The position numbers and the translations under genes are program-made. Below, piece after piece: positions 29,686 to 38,964 of a DNA stretch of 64,000 nt. Numbering within the stretch: the stretch's first letter is position 1; the number at the start of each line of letters is the position of its first letter. The notes below the pieces were generated by a model. That model had not been told where the DNA came from. It was given only the letters and a program-made list of their open reading frames with translations, and did not search any database. The stretch comes from Campylobacter jejuni subsp. jejuni 414. GTDB taxonomy: Bacteria; Campylobacterota; Campylobacteria; Campylobacterales; Campylobacteraceae. Location: the NCBI GenBank assembly GCA_000163995.1, contig CM000855.1, positions 1,187,055 to 1,251,054 on the forward strand, given 5' to 3'.

Positions 29686-32600
29686 TTAAATATTTTCTGC
29701 AATTTCTCTAGTTTGTTTGGTTAAAATGCTTAAATCCATATTTGCTCTTTTTACGCTTTTATCTACATTATCAATTTTTGAAGCGATTAAGTCTAGTTTT
29801 TCTTCAAAAGAATTAAAACCTTTATTAATAGCTTTTTCAAAAGCAATGCCTATTTTTTCAAAAACTCCACTTGCATCGATTTTTAAGCCTTTGCCATCTT
29901 TTAAAGGAATTACAGCCTCAGGATAGCCATTTTCTCCAATTAAAGCATTTGTAGGGCGTGTAACTATTCCGCCATCTGCAAAAGCTTTCATTTTTTTGTA
30001 AGGATTTTTAATCTCATTATTTAAATCTTTATCTATATTTGCCTGATTATTTTGGTATTGCAAAAGTGCATATTCTAAATTTTTAAGCGTTGTTTCTGTA
30101 AGAGAGGCACCATCTTTTATAGATTTAATCGTTTCTTGTAAATATTTAGCTATAGGGCTTTCTTCACCTAAATACTCGATCATTTTTGCAATTTCTGCTT
30201 CACTTTGTGCAATAAGAGTTTTTTTATACTCTTTTAACTCTTCTAAAGTCATATTAGAAGTGTCTTTTAAAGTTTGATCCAGCTTTTCTTGTAATTTTTT
30301 ATTTTCTTCTGTAATGGCTTCTATTTTATCTTGTATTGAATTTAAATCTGCCTCACCGCCTAAATCTTTCATTTCATTTGCCATTTTAAGCATTTGTAGC
30401 TGATACTCTGCAAAGCTTGAAGCTTGATTTTTAATCTCATTTGCTTTTTGCGTTGCAGCGTTTTGCAAGGCACTAAAACTTGAACTTGTAAGATTGCCAT
30501 TTTTAAAATCATTTTTAGCTTGTTTTAAAATTTTATCGTAGTTTAATGCTACGCTTTTGCTTGTAGCTATGCTTTGATTGATTAAATTGGTGCTAAAAGA
30601 ACCCAAAGAACTTAAAATACCAAGTTCGCTATTTAATTTACTTAAAAGTTTGTTATTTTCATTTAACCTTACTTGATCTGCTTCTTTACTTTCATCTTTG
30701 TTCTCATACGCATTAATAAGCTTTTCTACCTCAGCGAGTTTACTTAAATGTTCGCTTGAAAAGATTAAACCGCCTTGTTTGTCGCTTATTTGTTTAAATT
30801 GTGTGATGATATCTACAAGCTGTTTTCTAAGTTCAGTATTGCCCGTGCTTAAAAATTCATTTAAACCCTCATAACCTAAAGCTAAAAGATTGTCATTAGC
30901 ACTAAAAATATCTTTTAACATTTCTTTTTCACTAGCACTTAAATCATCTTTTAAGCCACTCATTAAGGTTGCATAAGAATTCATTAGATTATTAACTTCA
31001 AAAATGCTACTTGAAATACCATTTGCACTTAAAAAGTTTTGATTAATTTGCATAAGCTCACTAGTTTTTTGTATGATAGTATTTAAAAGATTTTTTACCT
31101 GCTCTTGTGCATTTGTATAAGCTTTTATTAGTTGCTCCCAAATTTCTACATTCTCAGGGCTAAAATCTTGTCTTAAACTTTCGTTAAAAGCTTGATTAAG
31201 CGCCTCAGCACTAAGTTGACCTAAATCTTTAAAGCTTTCTTCGCTTAATCCAAAAATGCTAAATCCACCCTCTACATTTCTCATTGCAGTTTTTAAAGCA
31301 TACATAGTATCATCAAAAATTAATTTAGCTTGTTTTGCGGGATCATTTTTATAAATTTGACTTAAAATGCTAGTTTGCATTTGCATAAAAGAGCCAAATT
31401 GATTAGAAAGTTGCTCGGCATAGCTTATATTGTTTTCTTTTGCTTTTTCTTGTATAGCTTTAATTTGTGCATCAATTTCGCTTTGATTGTTATTATTTAA
31501 AAAGCTTTTTAAAAGTGCAGTAGGTAAAGCTGTATCAAATAAAGAATTATTAGCATATTTACCAGCTACTAATTCAAACTTATCTAAATTAGCCCCTAAT
31601 TTTACAAGCGTTGCATATTGATTTGATAAAACTCGATTAATTTCTTTGATTTTTTTATCATTTAAATTGCTATATTCGCTCCAGCTTTTTTTACTAAACC
31701 ATCCTTTTTTTTGATAATCTGTATAAGCTTTTAAATTTGAAGAATCAAAATACTCTCCAAAATTTATATTTTCTCCTAAATATAATCCACTTCCTGTAAC
31801 TTTAGTTTTTCCAAAAATACCACCTATCACACTTCCTAAAAGACCACCAACTATAGTTCCAATACCTGGCATTATAATGCTACCTAATGCCCCACCTATA
31901 GCCCCTCCTGTTCCTGCATGAGTATTAGCCTTAAAAAGCCAATCCCCTAAGCTTCCTATGCCATAGCCTAAAAGTCCGCCTATGCCTGCATTAGCTAAAG
32001 TTCCTCCTATATAACCTAAACCCCCACCAAAACCAAGACTAAAAGCATTGCTCATACCACTTAATCCCATACCTGCTAAAGAAGCACCATTGCTAAAACT
32101 TGCTCCAAGTCCTAAAAAATTTGCTAAATAAGCTGAAGTATTGGCTAAAAGATTACTTCCAAAAGTACCTATAGAATTAATATAACTTTGCAAATTATCA
32201 AATAAAGAATTAAAGCCGTTTCCTATACTATCTATTATATTTGTGCTTGAATTTTCAATTGTAGTGCTAATATCAGAGCTTGAATTTAAAAAATCATTAA
32301 AACCATCCGCATTTAAGGCATCGCTAAAATTTATTTTGTCTCCTGTATTTGAACTACCATTAAACCAATCCATAACCTTATCGTAAGTGACGCCCGCTTT
32401 GTCTATCCATTCGCCACTCATGATGCTTTCTAGTTTATTTGCGCCATCTATGATATTACTTACATTATTAAAAGCATTGTTTCCTTTTTCTATGGTGCCT
32501 GTTTTATCCATAATCACTTCAATGCCATTAACCACGCCTTGATATTTGCCATCACTATTTAAATTTAAACCTTGATTTTTAGCAAATTCAACAACCGAGC

Positions 32601-35382
32601 TAAAAGTATTTGTTTGCGAGTGTGAATTCACATTACCAAAAGCAAAATTAGGCATTAAACCGCCCAATACTCCAGCTCCTGCCTTAGATAAAAAGCCACT
32701 AAGTGATGAAATATAAGGGCTTAAAAAATCTTGTAAAATAGTTCTTCCTAGATCTTTAAACAAGTCTTTTAAAGTTTTTATTTTTCCATTGATAAAATCA
32801 AAAAAGCTGCTTTCTATCGTTTTTTGCATGTTTGCTATCATTTTATTGTAGTTTTTTTCTGCTTCGCTCATTGCTTTTTTACTATCTTTACCCATTTGAA
32901 AATAAGCATCTTTATTGGCTTTTATCATTTTTTTAAAATCTTCTTCTTTAATAAGATTTTCACTTAAAAGTTTGCTGTATTTTTCTCTTAAATCAATCTC
33001 TTTTAAAGCCCAAGCTTCCTGTTTGTTTTCTATACTTTCATAAAATTCAATCATTAAATTTTTAGTATCTTCAAAATCTTTATTTGCGTTTTCTAAATCA
33101 AGATTAATTTTAAGGCTTTCTTCTGCTTGTTTTAATTTGTTTTTATCAATTCCTAATTTTTTCCACTCTTTTAATTTTTCATTGATTTGACTTAATTTTT
33201 TATCATATTCGCTCATGCCAATTTGTGAAATTTCTTTCAAAGCTTCATTTTGTTCTTTAATGCGTTGTATTAATTTTTGATCAGCAAGCTCTTTTTCTTT
33301 TTTTAATCTTTGTTCTTCTTGCTTATTTATATATTCTTCATAATGCGTTCTTTGTGCTACTAAAGCATTATATTGCTCTAATTTTGTTAAGTCTTTATCC
33401 CAATTTGTATGATTTGTAATTTGCTGTATGCTCTCGCCAATAAGCTCATATTGCATTCTTAAATTTTCAGCTTGTTCTTCTGCGCTTTGCGGTATCTTTA
33501 AAGCTTTTAAACTTTCTATTGCTTTACTAACACTAGCAGGAAGATTATCAATAGCTTCTAATTTTAAATCTTCTTCTTTTGCTTTTTTAGCAGCCTCTTG
33601 GGCTAGTTTTAAATTGATCTGCATTTGTTCGTAAGCTTTTCTAGCTTCTTTATTCATTTTTAGCTGTTTTCCAGTAACACTTTCAACTAAATAATCAACA
33701 CCTTTTAAAACACTTTCTGCACCTTCTTTTATATACCAAAAATCTAATTTTGATGTTATTTTAGCTCCTAAAACGCTCCCATTTGCTTCTAAGGCATCCA
33801 TTTGACTTTTAAGATTTTTAATATATTCATCTAATTCTTTTGAACTTTTGTTTTCTAGTTTTTTCTTTGATGTTTTTTCTAAGGCTTTGTCAAAATTACT
33901 CCAGTTTATATAAAGCTTCTCTATGAAAGTCATTAAAGCTATTAGCCCAGCGGTTGGAGCTAAAGCCTTTGTAAAATTTAAAGCAGAATTTGCTAAATTA
34001 CTCATAGTGCCTTTTATAGTGCTTAATAAAGGATTTCTTTTTAAAATGCTTTCATTGATCAAAGCTTCATTTTTCTTAATCTCTTCTTCTAAATTTCTTA
34101 TGTTTTTAAGAGCTTCTTGTTGCATCATTATCGCTTGAGTATTTAAAATAGTCTTTTTATTTTGCGATGAATTTTTAAGATTATTTTGCATAAAGGCATT
34201 TTCACTTAAAGCATTTCTTAATTTTTCTAAATCTTTATAAGCATCTTGAATGCCTTGTAGTTTGATTTTTAAATTCTTTTGATTTACAATAAGATCTTTC
34301 ATTTCTTTTTGTTTTATGATTAAATCATCATAATCTTTTTTAACATTTTTAATGCCATTGCTAAGACTTACAAAAAAAGATGAATTTTTAAAAGCATTAA
34401 AACTTTTAAAGCTCACATAAGCAAGCCCTGCGCCAATAGCTAAATCTTTAAAAGAGGCGGCAAATTCAGTAATAGCTTTAATACCCGCTTTAATTTCTTT
34501 TTCATTATCATTAATATAAGTATTTATATCTATAAGTGAGTTTTTAAGAGTATCAAAGATAGGTTTTGAAATTTCAGCTTGTAGCATTTGCATATTAGCT
34601 TGGAATTTTTGCATTTGCTTTTCATAGGTTTGCGTAGTGTAATCTGTATATTTTGTTAGCTCTTTGGTTTTTTCTATAAATAAATCAAAAAGTTTGCCAT
34701 TTTTCTTTGCTTCGCTCATGGCTTCATTTGTAATGCCTAAGCTTTCTGCAAATCTTCTTAAATCCCCGCTTGCACTAAATGCCCCAGCTCCTAAACTATC
34801 CATAGTAATAGAAAGCTGATTGGCACTCATAGAAGTATTTGAGGTTGCTATCATAATACTTTCAAAAGCTTTTTTAGCTTCATCAAAGCTCATATTATTT
34901 AAAGCTGTGGAGGCAAAAGATTGAAACATACTTGCTAAATCTTGCAATGAATAACCTGTTTTAGTATGCAAATTATTAAAATCTTTAAATGTTTTTTCAC
35001 TGCTTTTTGTGGCAGCTTTCCATTTTTCAAGTTGTGATATAGCTTTTCCTGTAGCATCAATATTTGAATGCGTAGTGGCTGTTATAAAAGCAAGTTGAGT
35101 TTTTGCCGTCTCAAAACTTTTACTTGCTTCTATAAAAGAACTACCAAAATTTTTTATATCAAGTGCTAAAGTTTTATATCCTTGATAAGCTTGTGTTAAA
35201 TGAGCGTTCATATCAATAATGCTTTTTGAAAGTCCCAAAAAGCTTTTTTCTACATCTTTTATATATTTATTTGTCGCTTGTGTGGCATTTGTTAATTGAT
35301 TAAAACCTTTATTTAATTTTCCTATACTTGCTACACCGCTATTTGTATCTACGCTTACACCTATCTTAACATTTTTAGCCAT
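29686..35382 (-). CDS. Tail tape measure protein
   Basis: 1898 residues, the longest gene here. Long coiled-coil regions alternate with hydrophobic Gly-rich stretches (AIGGALGSIIMPGIGTIVGGLLGSVIGGIFG split over about residues 1150-1215). Near the C-terminus ADGGIVTRPTNALIGENG followed by YPEAVIPL is a box seen in many tape-measure proteins. It sets tail length; 1898 residues predict a long siphovirus tail of roughly 280 nm if the usual 0.15 nm per residue holds. It follows the G/GT chaperone genes, as expected. Confidence 0.93.
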   Translation of the reverse strand: MAKNVKIGVSVDTNSGVASIGKLNKGFNQLTNATQATNKYIKDVEKSFLGLSKSIIDMNAHLTQAYQGYKTLALDIKNFGSSFIEASKSFETAKTQLAFITATTHSNIDATGKAISQLEKWKAATKSSEKTFKDFNNLHTKTGYSLQDLASMFQSFASTALNNMSFDEAKKAFESIMIATSNTSMSANQLSITMDSLGAGAFSASGDLRRFAESLGITNEAMSEAKKNGKLFDLFIEKTKELTKYTDYTTQTYEKQMQKFQANMQMLQAEISKPIFDTLKNSLIDINTYINDNEKEIKAGIKAITEFAASFKDLAIGAGLAYVSFKSFNAFKNSSFFVSLSNGIKNVKKDYDDLIIKQKEMKDLIVNQKNLKIKLQGIQDAYKDLEKLRNALSENAFMQNNLKNSSQNKKTILNTQAIMMQQEALKNIRNLEEEIKKNEALINESILKRNPLLSTIKGTMSNLANSALNFTKALAPTAGLIALMTFIEKLYINWSNFDKALEKTSKKKLENKSSKELDEYIKNLKSQMDALEANGSVLGAKITSKLDFWYIKEGAESVLKGVDYLVESVTGKQLKMNKEARKAYEQMQINLKLAQEAAKKAKEEDLKLEAIDNLPASVSKAIESLKALKIPQSAEEQAENLRMQYELIGESIQQITNHTNWDKDLTKLEQYNALVAQRTHYEEYINKQEEQRLKKEKELADQKLIQRIKEQNEALKEISQIGMSEYDKKLSQINEKLKEWKKLGIDKNKLKQAEESLKINLDLENANKDFEDTKNLMIEFYESIENKQEAWALKEIDLREKYSKLLSENLIKEEDFKKMIKANKDAYFQMGKDSKKAMSEAEKNYNKMIANMQKTIESSFFDFINGKIKTLKDLFKDLGRTILQDFLSPYISSLSGFLSKAGAGVLGGLMPNFAFGNVNSHSQTNTFSSVVEFAKNQGLNLNSDGKYQGVVNGIEVIMDKTGTIEKGNNAFNNVSNIIDGANKLESIMSGEWIDKAGVTYDKVMDWFNGSSNTGDKINFSDALNADGFNDFLNSSSDISTTIENSSTNIIDSIGNGFNSLFDNLQSYINSIGTFGSNLLANTSAYLANFLGLGASFSNGASLAGMGLSGMSNAFSLGFGGGLGYIGGTLANAGIGGLLGYGIGSLGDWLFKANTHAGTGGAIGGALGSIIMPGIGTIVGGLLGSVIGGIFGKTKVTGSGLYLGENINFGEYFDSSNLKAYTDYQKKGWFSKKSWSEYSNLNDKKIKEINRVLSNQYATLVKLGANLDKFELVAGKYANNSLFDTALPTALLKSFLNNNNQSEIDAQIKAIQEKAKENNISYAEQLSNQFGSFMQMQTSILSQIYKNDPAKQAKLIFDDTMYALKTAMRNVEGGFSIFGLSEESFKDLGQLSAEALNQAFNESLRQDFSPENVEIWEQLIKAYTNAQEQVKNLLNTIIQKTSELMQINQNFLSANGISSSIFEVNNLMNSYATLMSGLKDDLSASEKEMLKDIFSANDNLLALGYEGLNEFLSTGNTELRKQLVDIITQFKQISDKQGGLIFSSEHLSKLAEVEKLINAYENKDESKEADQVRLNENNKLLSKLNSELGILSSLGSFSTNLINQSIATSKSVALNYDKILKQAKNDFKNGNLTSSSFSALQNAATQKANEIKNQASSFAEYQLQMLKMANEMKDLGGEADLNSIQDKIEAITEENKKLQEKLDQTLKDTSNMTLEELKEYKKTLIAQSEAEIAKMIEYLGEESPIAKYLQETIKSIKDGASLTETTLKNLEYALLQYQNNQANIDKDLNNEIKNPYKKMKAFADGGIVTRPTNALIGENGYPEAVIPLKDGKGLKIDASGVFEKIGIAFEKAINKGFNSFEEKLDLIASKIDNVDKSVKRANMDLSILTKQTREIAENI

Positions 35383-35437
35383 TTATATTCCTTTTAGTTT
35401 TTTTAAGTAGAATTTAAAATAAAAATAGGTTTAAATT

Positions 35438-35785
35438 ATGTTTTTTCCTTATGTAGAGCTTAATTTTTTTTCTTTTGTTTTTATTTTGATTGTTTTTATT
35501 CTTATGCTGTTTAAAAGCCGAGCACTCTTTAAAAAAGAAAAATTTTTTAGTGATTATAAAAGTTGTGAAAAAGAACTTAACTCTTTTAAAATAGGCGTTG
35601 AAAATTTTGTAAAAACAAAAAAAAGTCAAAAAGTGCTTATGAGTGCTTTTGCTTTGGAATTTGCTATTAAAAATAATGCTTTTGGAGACAAATACACAAA
35701 ACAATTTAAGCAAATTTTGAATGAAAACCCAAATGAAAAAGAATTTAATATAGAAATTGATCATTATCTATCCCAAAAGGCTTAA
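35438..35785 (+). CDS. Membrane-anchored moron protein on the opposite strand
   Basis: 115 residues. An N-terminal membrane segment (FFSFVFILIVFILMLF, about residues 10-25) precedes a charged helical domain (YKSCEKELNSFKIGVENFVKTKKSQ..FAIKNNAFGDKYTKQFKQIL). It lies on the + strand between leftward tail genes, with its own -10 candidate (TAGAAT, 35408-35413), and its last 18 bp overlap the tail-chaperone gene end to end. An independently transcribed single gene inserted in a late operon is the definition of a moron. Function unknown; the opposite-strand frame over the same DNA looks like a shadow. Confidence 0.65.
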   Translation: MFFPYVELNFFSFVFILIVFILMLFKSRALFKKEKFFSDYKSCEKELNSFKIGVENFVKTKKSQKVLMSAFALEFAIKNNAFGDKYTKQFKQILNENPNEKEFNIEIDHYLSQKA

Positions 35786-36094
35786 AAAATCATCTTGTAA
35801 TTTTTTAATATCGATTTTTTGATTTTCATTAGTATTTTGCTTAGTATGTTTTAAATGAGTGCTTAGCAAGAATTCTTCATTAGTGCATTTTGCACCCATA
35901 AAAGAAGCTAACATATTAAGCAAAATACTCATTTGTATTTCGTTTCTATCACTTGCTAAAGGCTCTGTGCTTAAAAAATACATCCATTCGTTAAACTCAG
36001 CCCCTGTTATACTTTGCTCCAACTCGCCTATTGTTTTTCCTAGTGCAAGGGCAAGGCGATATTTTAAACGCCCTTGCTCTCTTGCTTTGGCACT
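35768..36094 (-). CDS. Tail assembly chaperone, T-frame of a G/GT pair
   Basis: The T frame is open from 36094 to 35768. It encodes the lambda gpT-like sequence RLALALGKTIGELEQSITGAE, then FNEWMYFLSTEPLASDRNEIQMS. The conserved RLALALGKT part lies upstream of the only possible start (TTG at 36022), and no ATG, GTG or TTG occurs before it. So this frame is most likely reached by -1 frameshifting from the G gene, giving a GT fusion as in lambda. The slip would occur between 36094 and 36064; no canonical heptamer is present (GGC GTT TAA / GGG CGT is the nearest). Confidence 0.75.
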   Translation of the reverse strand, partial: SAKAREQGRLKYRLALALGKTIGELEQSITGAEFNEWMYFLSTEPLASDRNEIQMSILLNMLASFMGAKCTNEEFLLSTHLKHTKQNTNENQKIDIKKLQDDFLSLLG

Positions 36095-36429
36095 TCATTT
36101 GTAAATTTTAAAATTTCATCTGCAATTTTTGAGAAAAGATTTAACCCTTCTTGATTAAGATTATCAAGGGTTTTTTCATCGATTTTTGGAGTTATTAAGC
36201 ATTTTAAAATAAGCTCTTTTCTAAAATTTGAATTCTTTTTAATCAAATCAATGCTGATTTTATTTTCTTTATTTTCCTCATTTTCTTGTATTTCTATGCC
36301 GTTTTTTTCCATAAGTTCTAATTGTTCAAGCATGGAAAGTTGGCGAATTGTAATTTTTTCATCAATGCCATCAACTATAATCTCTTTTTCTTTTAAAGAA
36401 TGTTTTTTTAAAAAATCATCAAATTTCAT
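36064..36429 (-). CDS. Tail assembly chaperone, G-like
   Basis: 121 residues, acidic and helical (ITIRQLSMLEQLELMEKNGIEI, then FRKELILKCLITPKIDEKTLDNLNQEGLNLFSKIADEILKFT). This matches the generic gpG-like chaperone made just before the tape measure. It overlaps the T frame by 31 bp and the tail tube gene by four. Such chaperones coat the tape measure during tail assembly. Confidence 0.75.
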   Translation of the reverse strand: MKFDDFLKKHSLKEKEIIVDGIDEKITIRQLSMLEQLELMEKNGIEIQENEENKENKISIDLIKKNSNFRKELILKCLITPKIDEKTLDNLNQEGLNLFSKIADEILKFTNEVPKQESKGV

Positions 36430-37406
36430 TTTTTACCTCCTTTTCTTAAAGCATCACTAAATTTTCCATTTAAAAAAGTTTGTGTTGTGGCTTCACTTGC
36501 TATGCCTGAGCTTTGATCTATGGTGTATTTTTTACGCGTATCATTATTTGCAGGATAAAGAAGAGTTAAAGCATTTGGATAAAAATAAATAGTTTTCCCT
36601 TTTAACTCCTCGTATGTTTGGCTTTGTTGTGGTTCGTTTTTACTTTCATGGATAATATTTTCATCTTCTTCTTTTTCCCAAGCTTTTAAAGCTTCTTCAC
36701 TTGTAATAAATTCACCATCTTCATTAAAAGTTTGTGTGCTAGGATTTGGCACTACACCACGCACCTCATCAAAAATATAAACCTTTCTTTCATCATTTAG
36801 TATAGGTTTTTCTAAGGTGTTTTCTTTTGGATAAAAATAAATAGTTTTTCCTTTTTTATCACTCATTACATCACCTACATTTAACGTAATTGTAGTGTGT
36901 TCTATGTTTTTACCTTCTTCAAATCTAAAAGGTGTGATGTCTTTTGCCTCTCCAATTTTTTCTGCTGTAATATTTGCACTGAATTTATTATTTGCTTCGC
37001 TTTGAAGCTCAAAACCTGTTAATTTCATTTTGATTTTAAGAGTGGTTTTTCTCTCGTCGTTAATTTCTACGATAATAAAAACTTCTTCATTTTCTTCAAA
37101 GGCTTTTTCTAAATAATTTACACCCTCATAACTTTCTAAATTACCATCTTTAACGAATTTATAAAGTAAGTTCATATTTACAGTAGCAGAAGTTTTTTTG
37201 CCTACCGCATTAATTTCTTCATAATCCCTATCGTTGATTGGACTTAGTTTTTGACTTTCTCTAGTCCCGCCTTTAAGACCTGAAATGCTTGTTAAAAATC
37301 CTGCTTGAATGGCTTTTTGTCCTAGGCTTTCCATAGCACGAGATAAAACCAAAACTCTAAGCCCTTGCACATCTGGGGCATCTGTGATTATTTTATCTTT
37401 TGACAT
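36426..37406 (-). CDS. Major tail (tube) protein
   Basis: 326 residues. The N-terminal 170 residues have the tail-tube character (VQGLRVLVLSRAMESLGQKAIQAGFLTSI, TFELQSEANNKFSANITAEKIGEAKDITPF). Two copies of a GKTIYFYP module (about residues 185-215 and 268-300), each followed by a N-D-x-R-K-x-Y stretch, look like repeated Ig-like or decoration domains. Transcription likely begins at copy B of the 37-bp repeat. Stands upstream of the G/GT genes as in other siphoviruses. Confidence 0.72.
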   Translation of the reverse strand: MSKDKIITDAPDVQGLRVLVLSRAMESLGQKAIQAGFLTSISGLKGGTRESQKLSPINDRDYEEINAVGKKTSATVNMNLLYKFVKDGNLESYEGVNYLEKAFEENEEVFIIVEINDERKTTLKIKMKLTGFELQSEANNKFSANITAEKIGEAKDITPFRFEEGKNIEHTTITLNVGDVMSDKKGKTIYFYPKENTLEKPILNDERKVYIFDEVRGVVPNPSTQTFNEDGEFITSEEALKAWEKEEDENIIHESKNEPQQSQTYEELKGKTIYFYPNALTLLYPANNDTRKKYTIDQSSGIASEATTQTFLNGKFSDALRKGGKK

Positions 37407-37434
37407 TTTTTCTCCTTATATAAGTAATAAGGAG

Positions 37435-37471
37435 ATTTTAGAAAATTTTTAAGGCGTTAAAGTGCGTGTTA
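37435..37471 (-). promoter_or_regulatory. 37-bp late-promoter-like repeat, copy B (before tail tube gene)
   Basis: Identical to copy C. Its right end (TAA on the minus strand) is the stop codon of the Rha-type gene. The TAAAAT at its left end is 28 bp from the tail tube start codon. Confidence 0.72.
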
Positions 37472-38200
37472 GTGTGCATTTTTTATAAAACTAGATTTTT
37501 GTATTTTATTTTCTAATTTTTTATAAGCTATTAAACCTATTTCACTAACTAATCTTTTACTTTCATGTATAAATTCTTTTGTCAAATTTTCACTCCAAAG
37601 AATAAAATCCAATTCGCTAAAAAGATAAAGATCGTGTTTAGCTAATTCTTCTTTTAGTATTTTTATATTTTCTTCATTGCTAAAATCCTTTCTTCTTTTT
37701 AAAACTTCTAATGCACCCTTACAAGCATCTAATTCTTCTTTTGTTTGGATTAGATCGTATTTTAAAGCTTTGATTTCATTGTTAAAATTAGTCTTTTGTT
37801 GCTCTAGTTGGGATTTATAACCTAAGCTTTGATGAAAAGCTAGTTTTTCGTGTTTTTCAATCTCAAGGTTTTTTAATCTTTTTTCCATTTCATTAAAAGC
37901 TTTGATAAACTCGATTTTCCATTTATAAGCCTTTTCGCCTGTAAAACCCATAACAAGCAAAGAAAAACCATCACGAGTGATTTTGTAGCAAGGTAAAATT
38001 CTACCCGTGCTATCAATATATTTACTCGCCTTAAAATTAAGGTCAGTGAAACTATCCTTTGGGAAAGTTTCAATTTTTGCTATAATATTATCGTGGCGTT
38101 TATTAAAAACCGCCGCGATGTCTAAAGAGGTAGTCGTTACTTGGTCGTTGGCTACCTCCAACTCTACATCCACGCCATTAATTACAGCTAATTTTTCCAT
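37469..38200 (-). CDS. Rha-family regulatory protein (antirepressor)
   Basis: 243 residues. The first 110 (VTTTSLDIAAVFNKRHDNIIAKIET..YKITRDGFSLLVMGFTGEKAYKWKIEFIKAFNEME) are a textbook Rha domain. The C-terminal part (SLGYKSQLEQQKTNFNN then EIKALKYDLIQ..LKRRKDF..LWSENLTKEFI) is the same cassette found in the antirepressor at 8965-9660, with a 154-bp nearly identical DNA stretch. Rha proteins interfere with phage growth in some hosts and act as regulators. It lies at the boundary between the cargo block on its right and the tail genes. Confidence 0.85.
   Translation of the reverse strand: MEKLAVINGVDVELEVANDQVTTTSLDIAAVFNKRHDNIIAKIETFPKDSFTDLNFKASKYIDSTGRILPCYKITRDGFSLLVMGFTGEKAYKWKIEFIKAFNEMEKRLKNLEIEKHEKLAFHQSLGYKSQLEQQKTNFNNEIKALKYDLIQTKEELDACKGALEVLKRRKDFSNEENIKILKEELAKHDLYLFSELDFILWSENLTKEFIHESKRLVSEIGLIAYKKLENKIQKSSFIKNAH
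37682..37835. repeat. Second copy of the 154-bp antirepressor repeat
   Basis: Matches 9181-9334 with about four mismatches and no gaps; see the first copy. Both are in the same orientation relative to their genes and to the prophage, so recombination between them would delete about 28.5 kb. Confidence 0.8.
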
Positions 38201-38222
38201 TTTTTACCTTTTTGTTTTGATA

Positions 38223-38246
38223 ATAAATACTTATATAAGTATTTAT
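38223..38246. promoter_or_regulatory. 24-bp perfect palindrome, operator candidate
   Basis: Each half is ATAAATACTTAT; the two halves meet without a spacer. It lies 23 bp upstream of the Rha-type gene and 97 bp upstream of the divergent HTH gene at 38343, so it could control both. A -10 candidate for the HTH gene (TATAAT, 38313-38318) is nearby. Confidence 0.55.
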
Positions 38247-38342
38247 ATTTTATATATTATCATTTTTTAATTATTATGTCAAGGTTTAAATAATTATTTA
38301 AGTATGTTTTTATATAATATTGCAATTAAATAAGGATAAATA

Positions 38343-38570
38343 ATGGATAGGAATGAATTTAACAGTCTTTTAAAACAAGCAAATTTAACTAAAAAAGAAT
38401 TTTCACAAATAATTGGAATGCAGTATAGTTCAGTAAATAATTGGGGTAGTTCGCAAGATTTTCCACGTTGGGTAAAAAGCTGGCTACAAAATTATATCAA
38501 AAGTAAGTCATATGATGAGATTAAAAATAAAATACTAGACATTGAGAAAATAAATAATATATTTTTGTAA
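38343..38570 (+). CDS. Small helix-turn-helix protein A
   Basis: 75 residues. FNSLLKQANLTKKEFSQIIGMQYSSVNNWGSSQDFPRWVKSWLQNY is a Cro-like helix-turn-helix (recognition helix YSSVNNWG). It is paralogous to the protein at 38724: same length, same LTKKEF-----G--Y--V-NW-------P-WV-SWL-NY spacing. Its own promoter -10 is at 38313-38318. Together they look like a duplicated local regulator of the cargo block. Confidence 0.7.
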   Translation: MDRNEFNSLLKQANLTKKEFSQIIGMQYSSVNNWGSSQDFPRWVKSWLQNYIKSKSYDEIKNKILDIEKINNIFL

Positions 38571-38723
38571 ATTTATTTTTTTAAAGCACTTTTATGCAGT
38601 GATTATACACTTTTTTATAATATATGTCAAGCATAAAATACATTTTTTTATAATTATTTTTTATTAAAAGTTAAATTTTTATGTATTTTTTGCTATAATA
38701 ACTAAAACCAACAAGGATATTAA

Positions 38724-38933
38724 ATGGATATAGAAACATTTGAAAAAAAATTAAATGAATTAGAGCTTACAAAAAAAGAATTTGCAAATATGGTCGGAGC
38801 TGTTTATAATGGTGTTATTAATTGGAATGCAAAAGGCGAAACACCTAAATGGGTTGATAGTTGGCTTATTAATTATGAAAAAGCAAAAGTTTTAGATGAA
38901 ATTTCAAAATCTATAAAACCTTTTATAAAATAA
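38724..38933 (+). CDS. Small helix-turn-helix protein B
   Basis: 69 residues, LNELELTKKEFANMVGAVYNGVINWNAKGETPKWVDSWLINYEKAK; paralogue of the protein at 38343. It has a separate -10 (TATAAT, 38694-38699). The tandem pair may regulate each other or the Rha-type gene. Similar W-rich HTH proteins are common in epsilonproteobacterial phages. Confidence 0.7.
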   Translation: MDIETFEKKLNELELTKKEFANMVGAVYNGVINWNAKGETPKWVDSWLINYEKAKVLDEISKSIKPFIK

Positions 38934-38964
38934 TTTGTTATAATTTTCAAAAAAAGGAGTTTTA

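Noticed and set aside
35414..35764. Minus-strand frame opposite the moron gene
   Set aside because: Extremely Phe/Lys/Asn-rich, no ribosome site and no domain; the + strand frame has the composition of a real protein.
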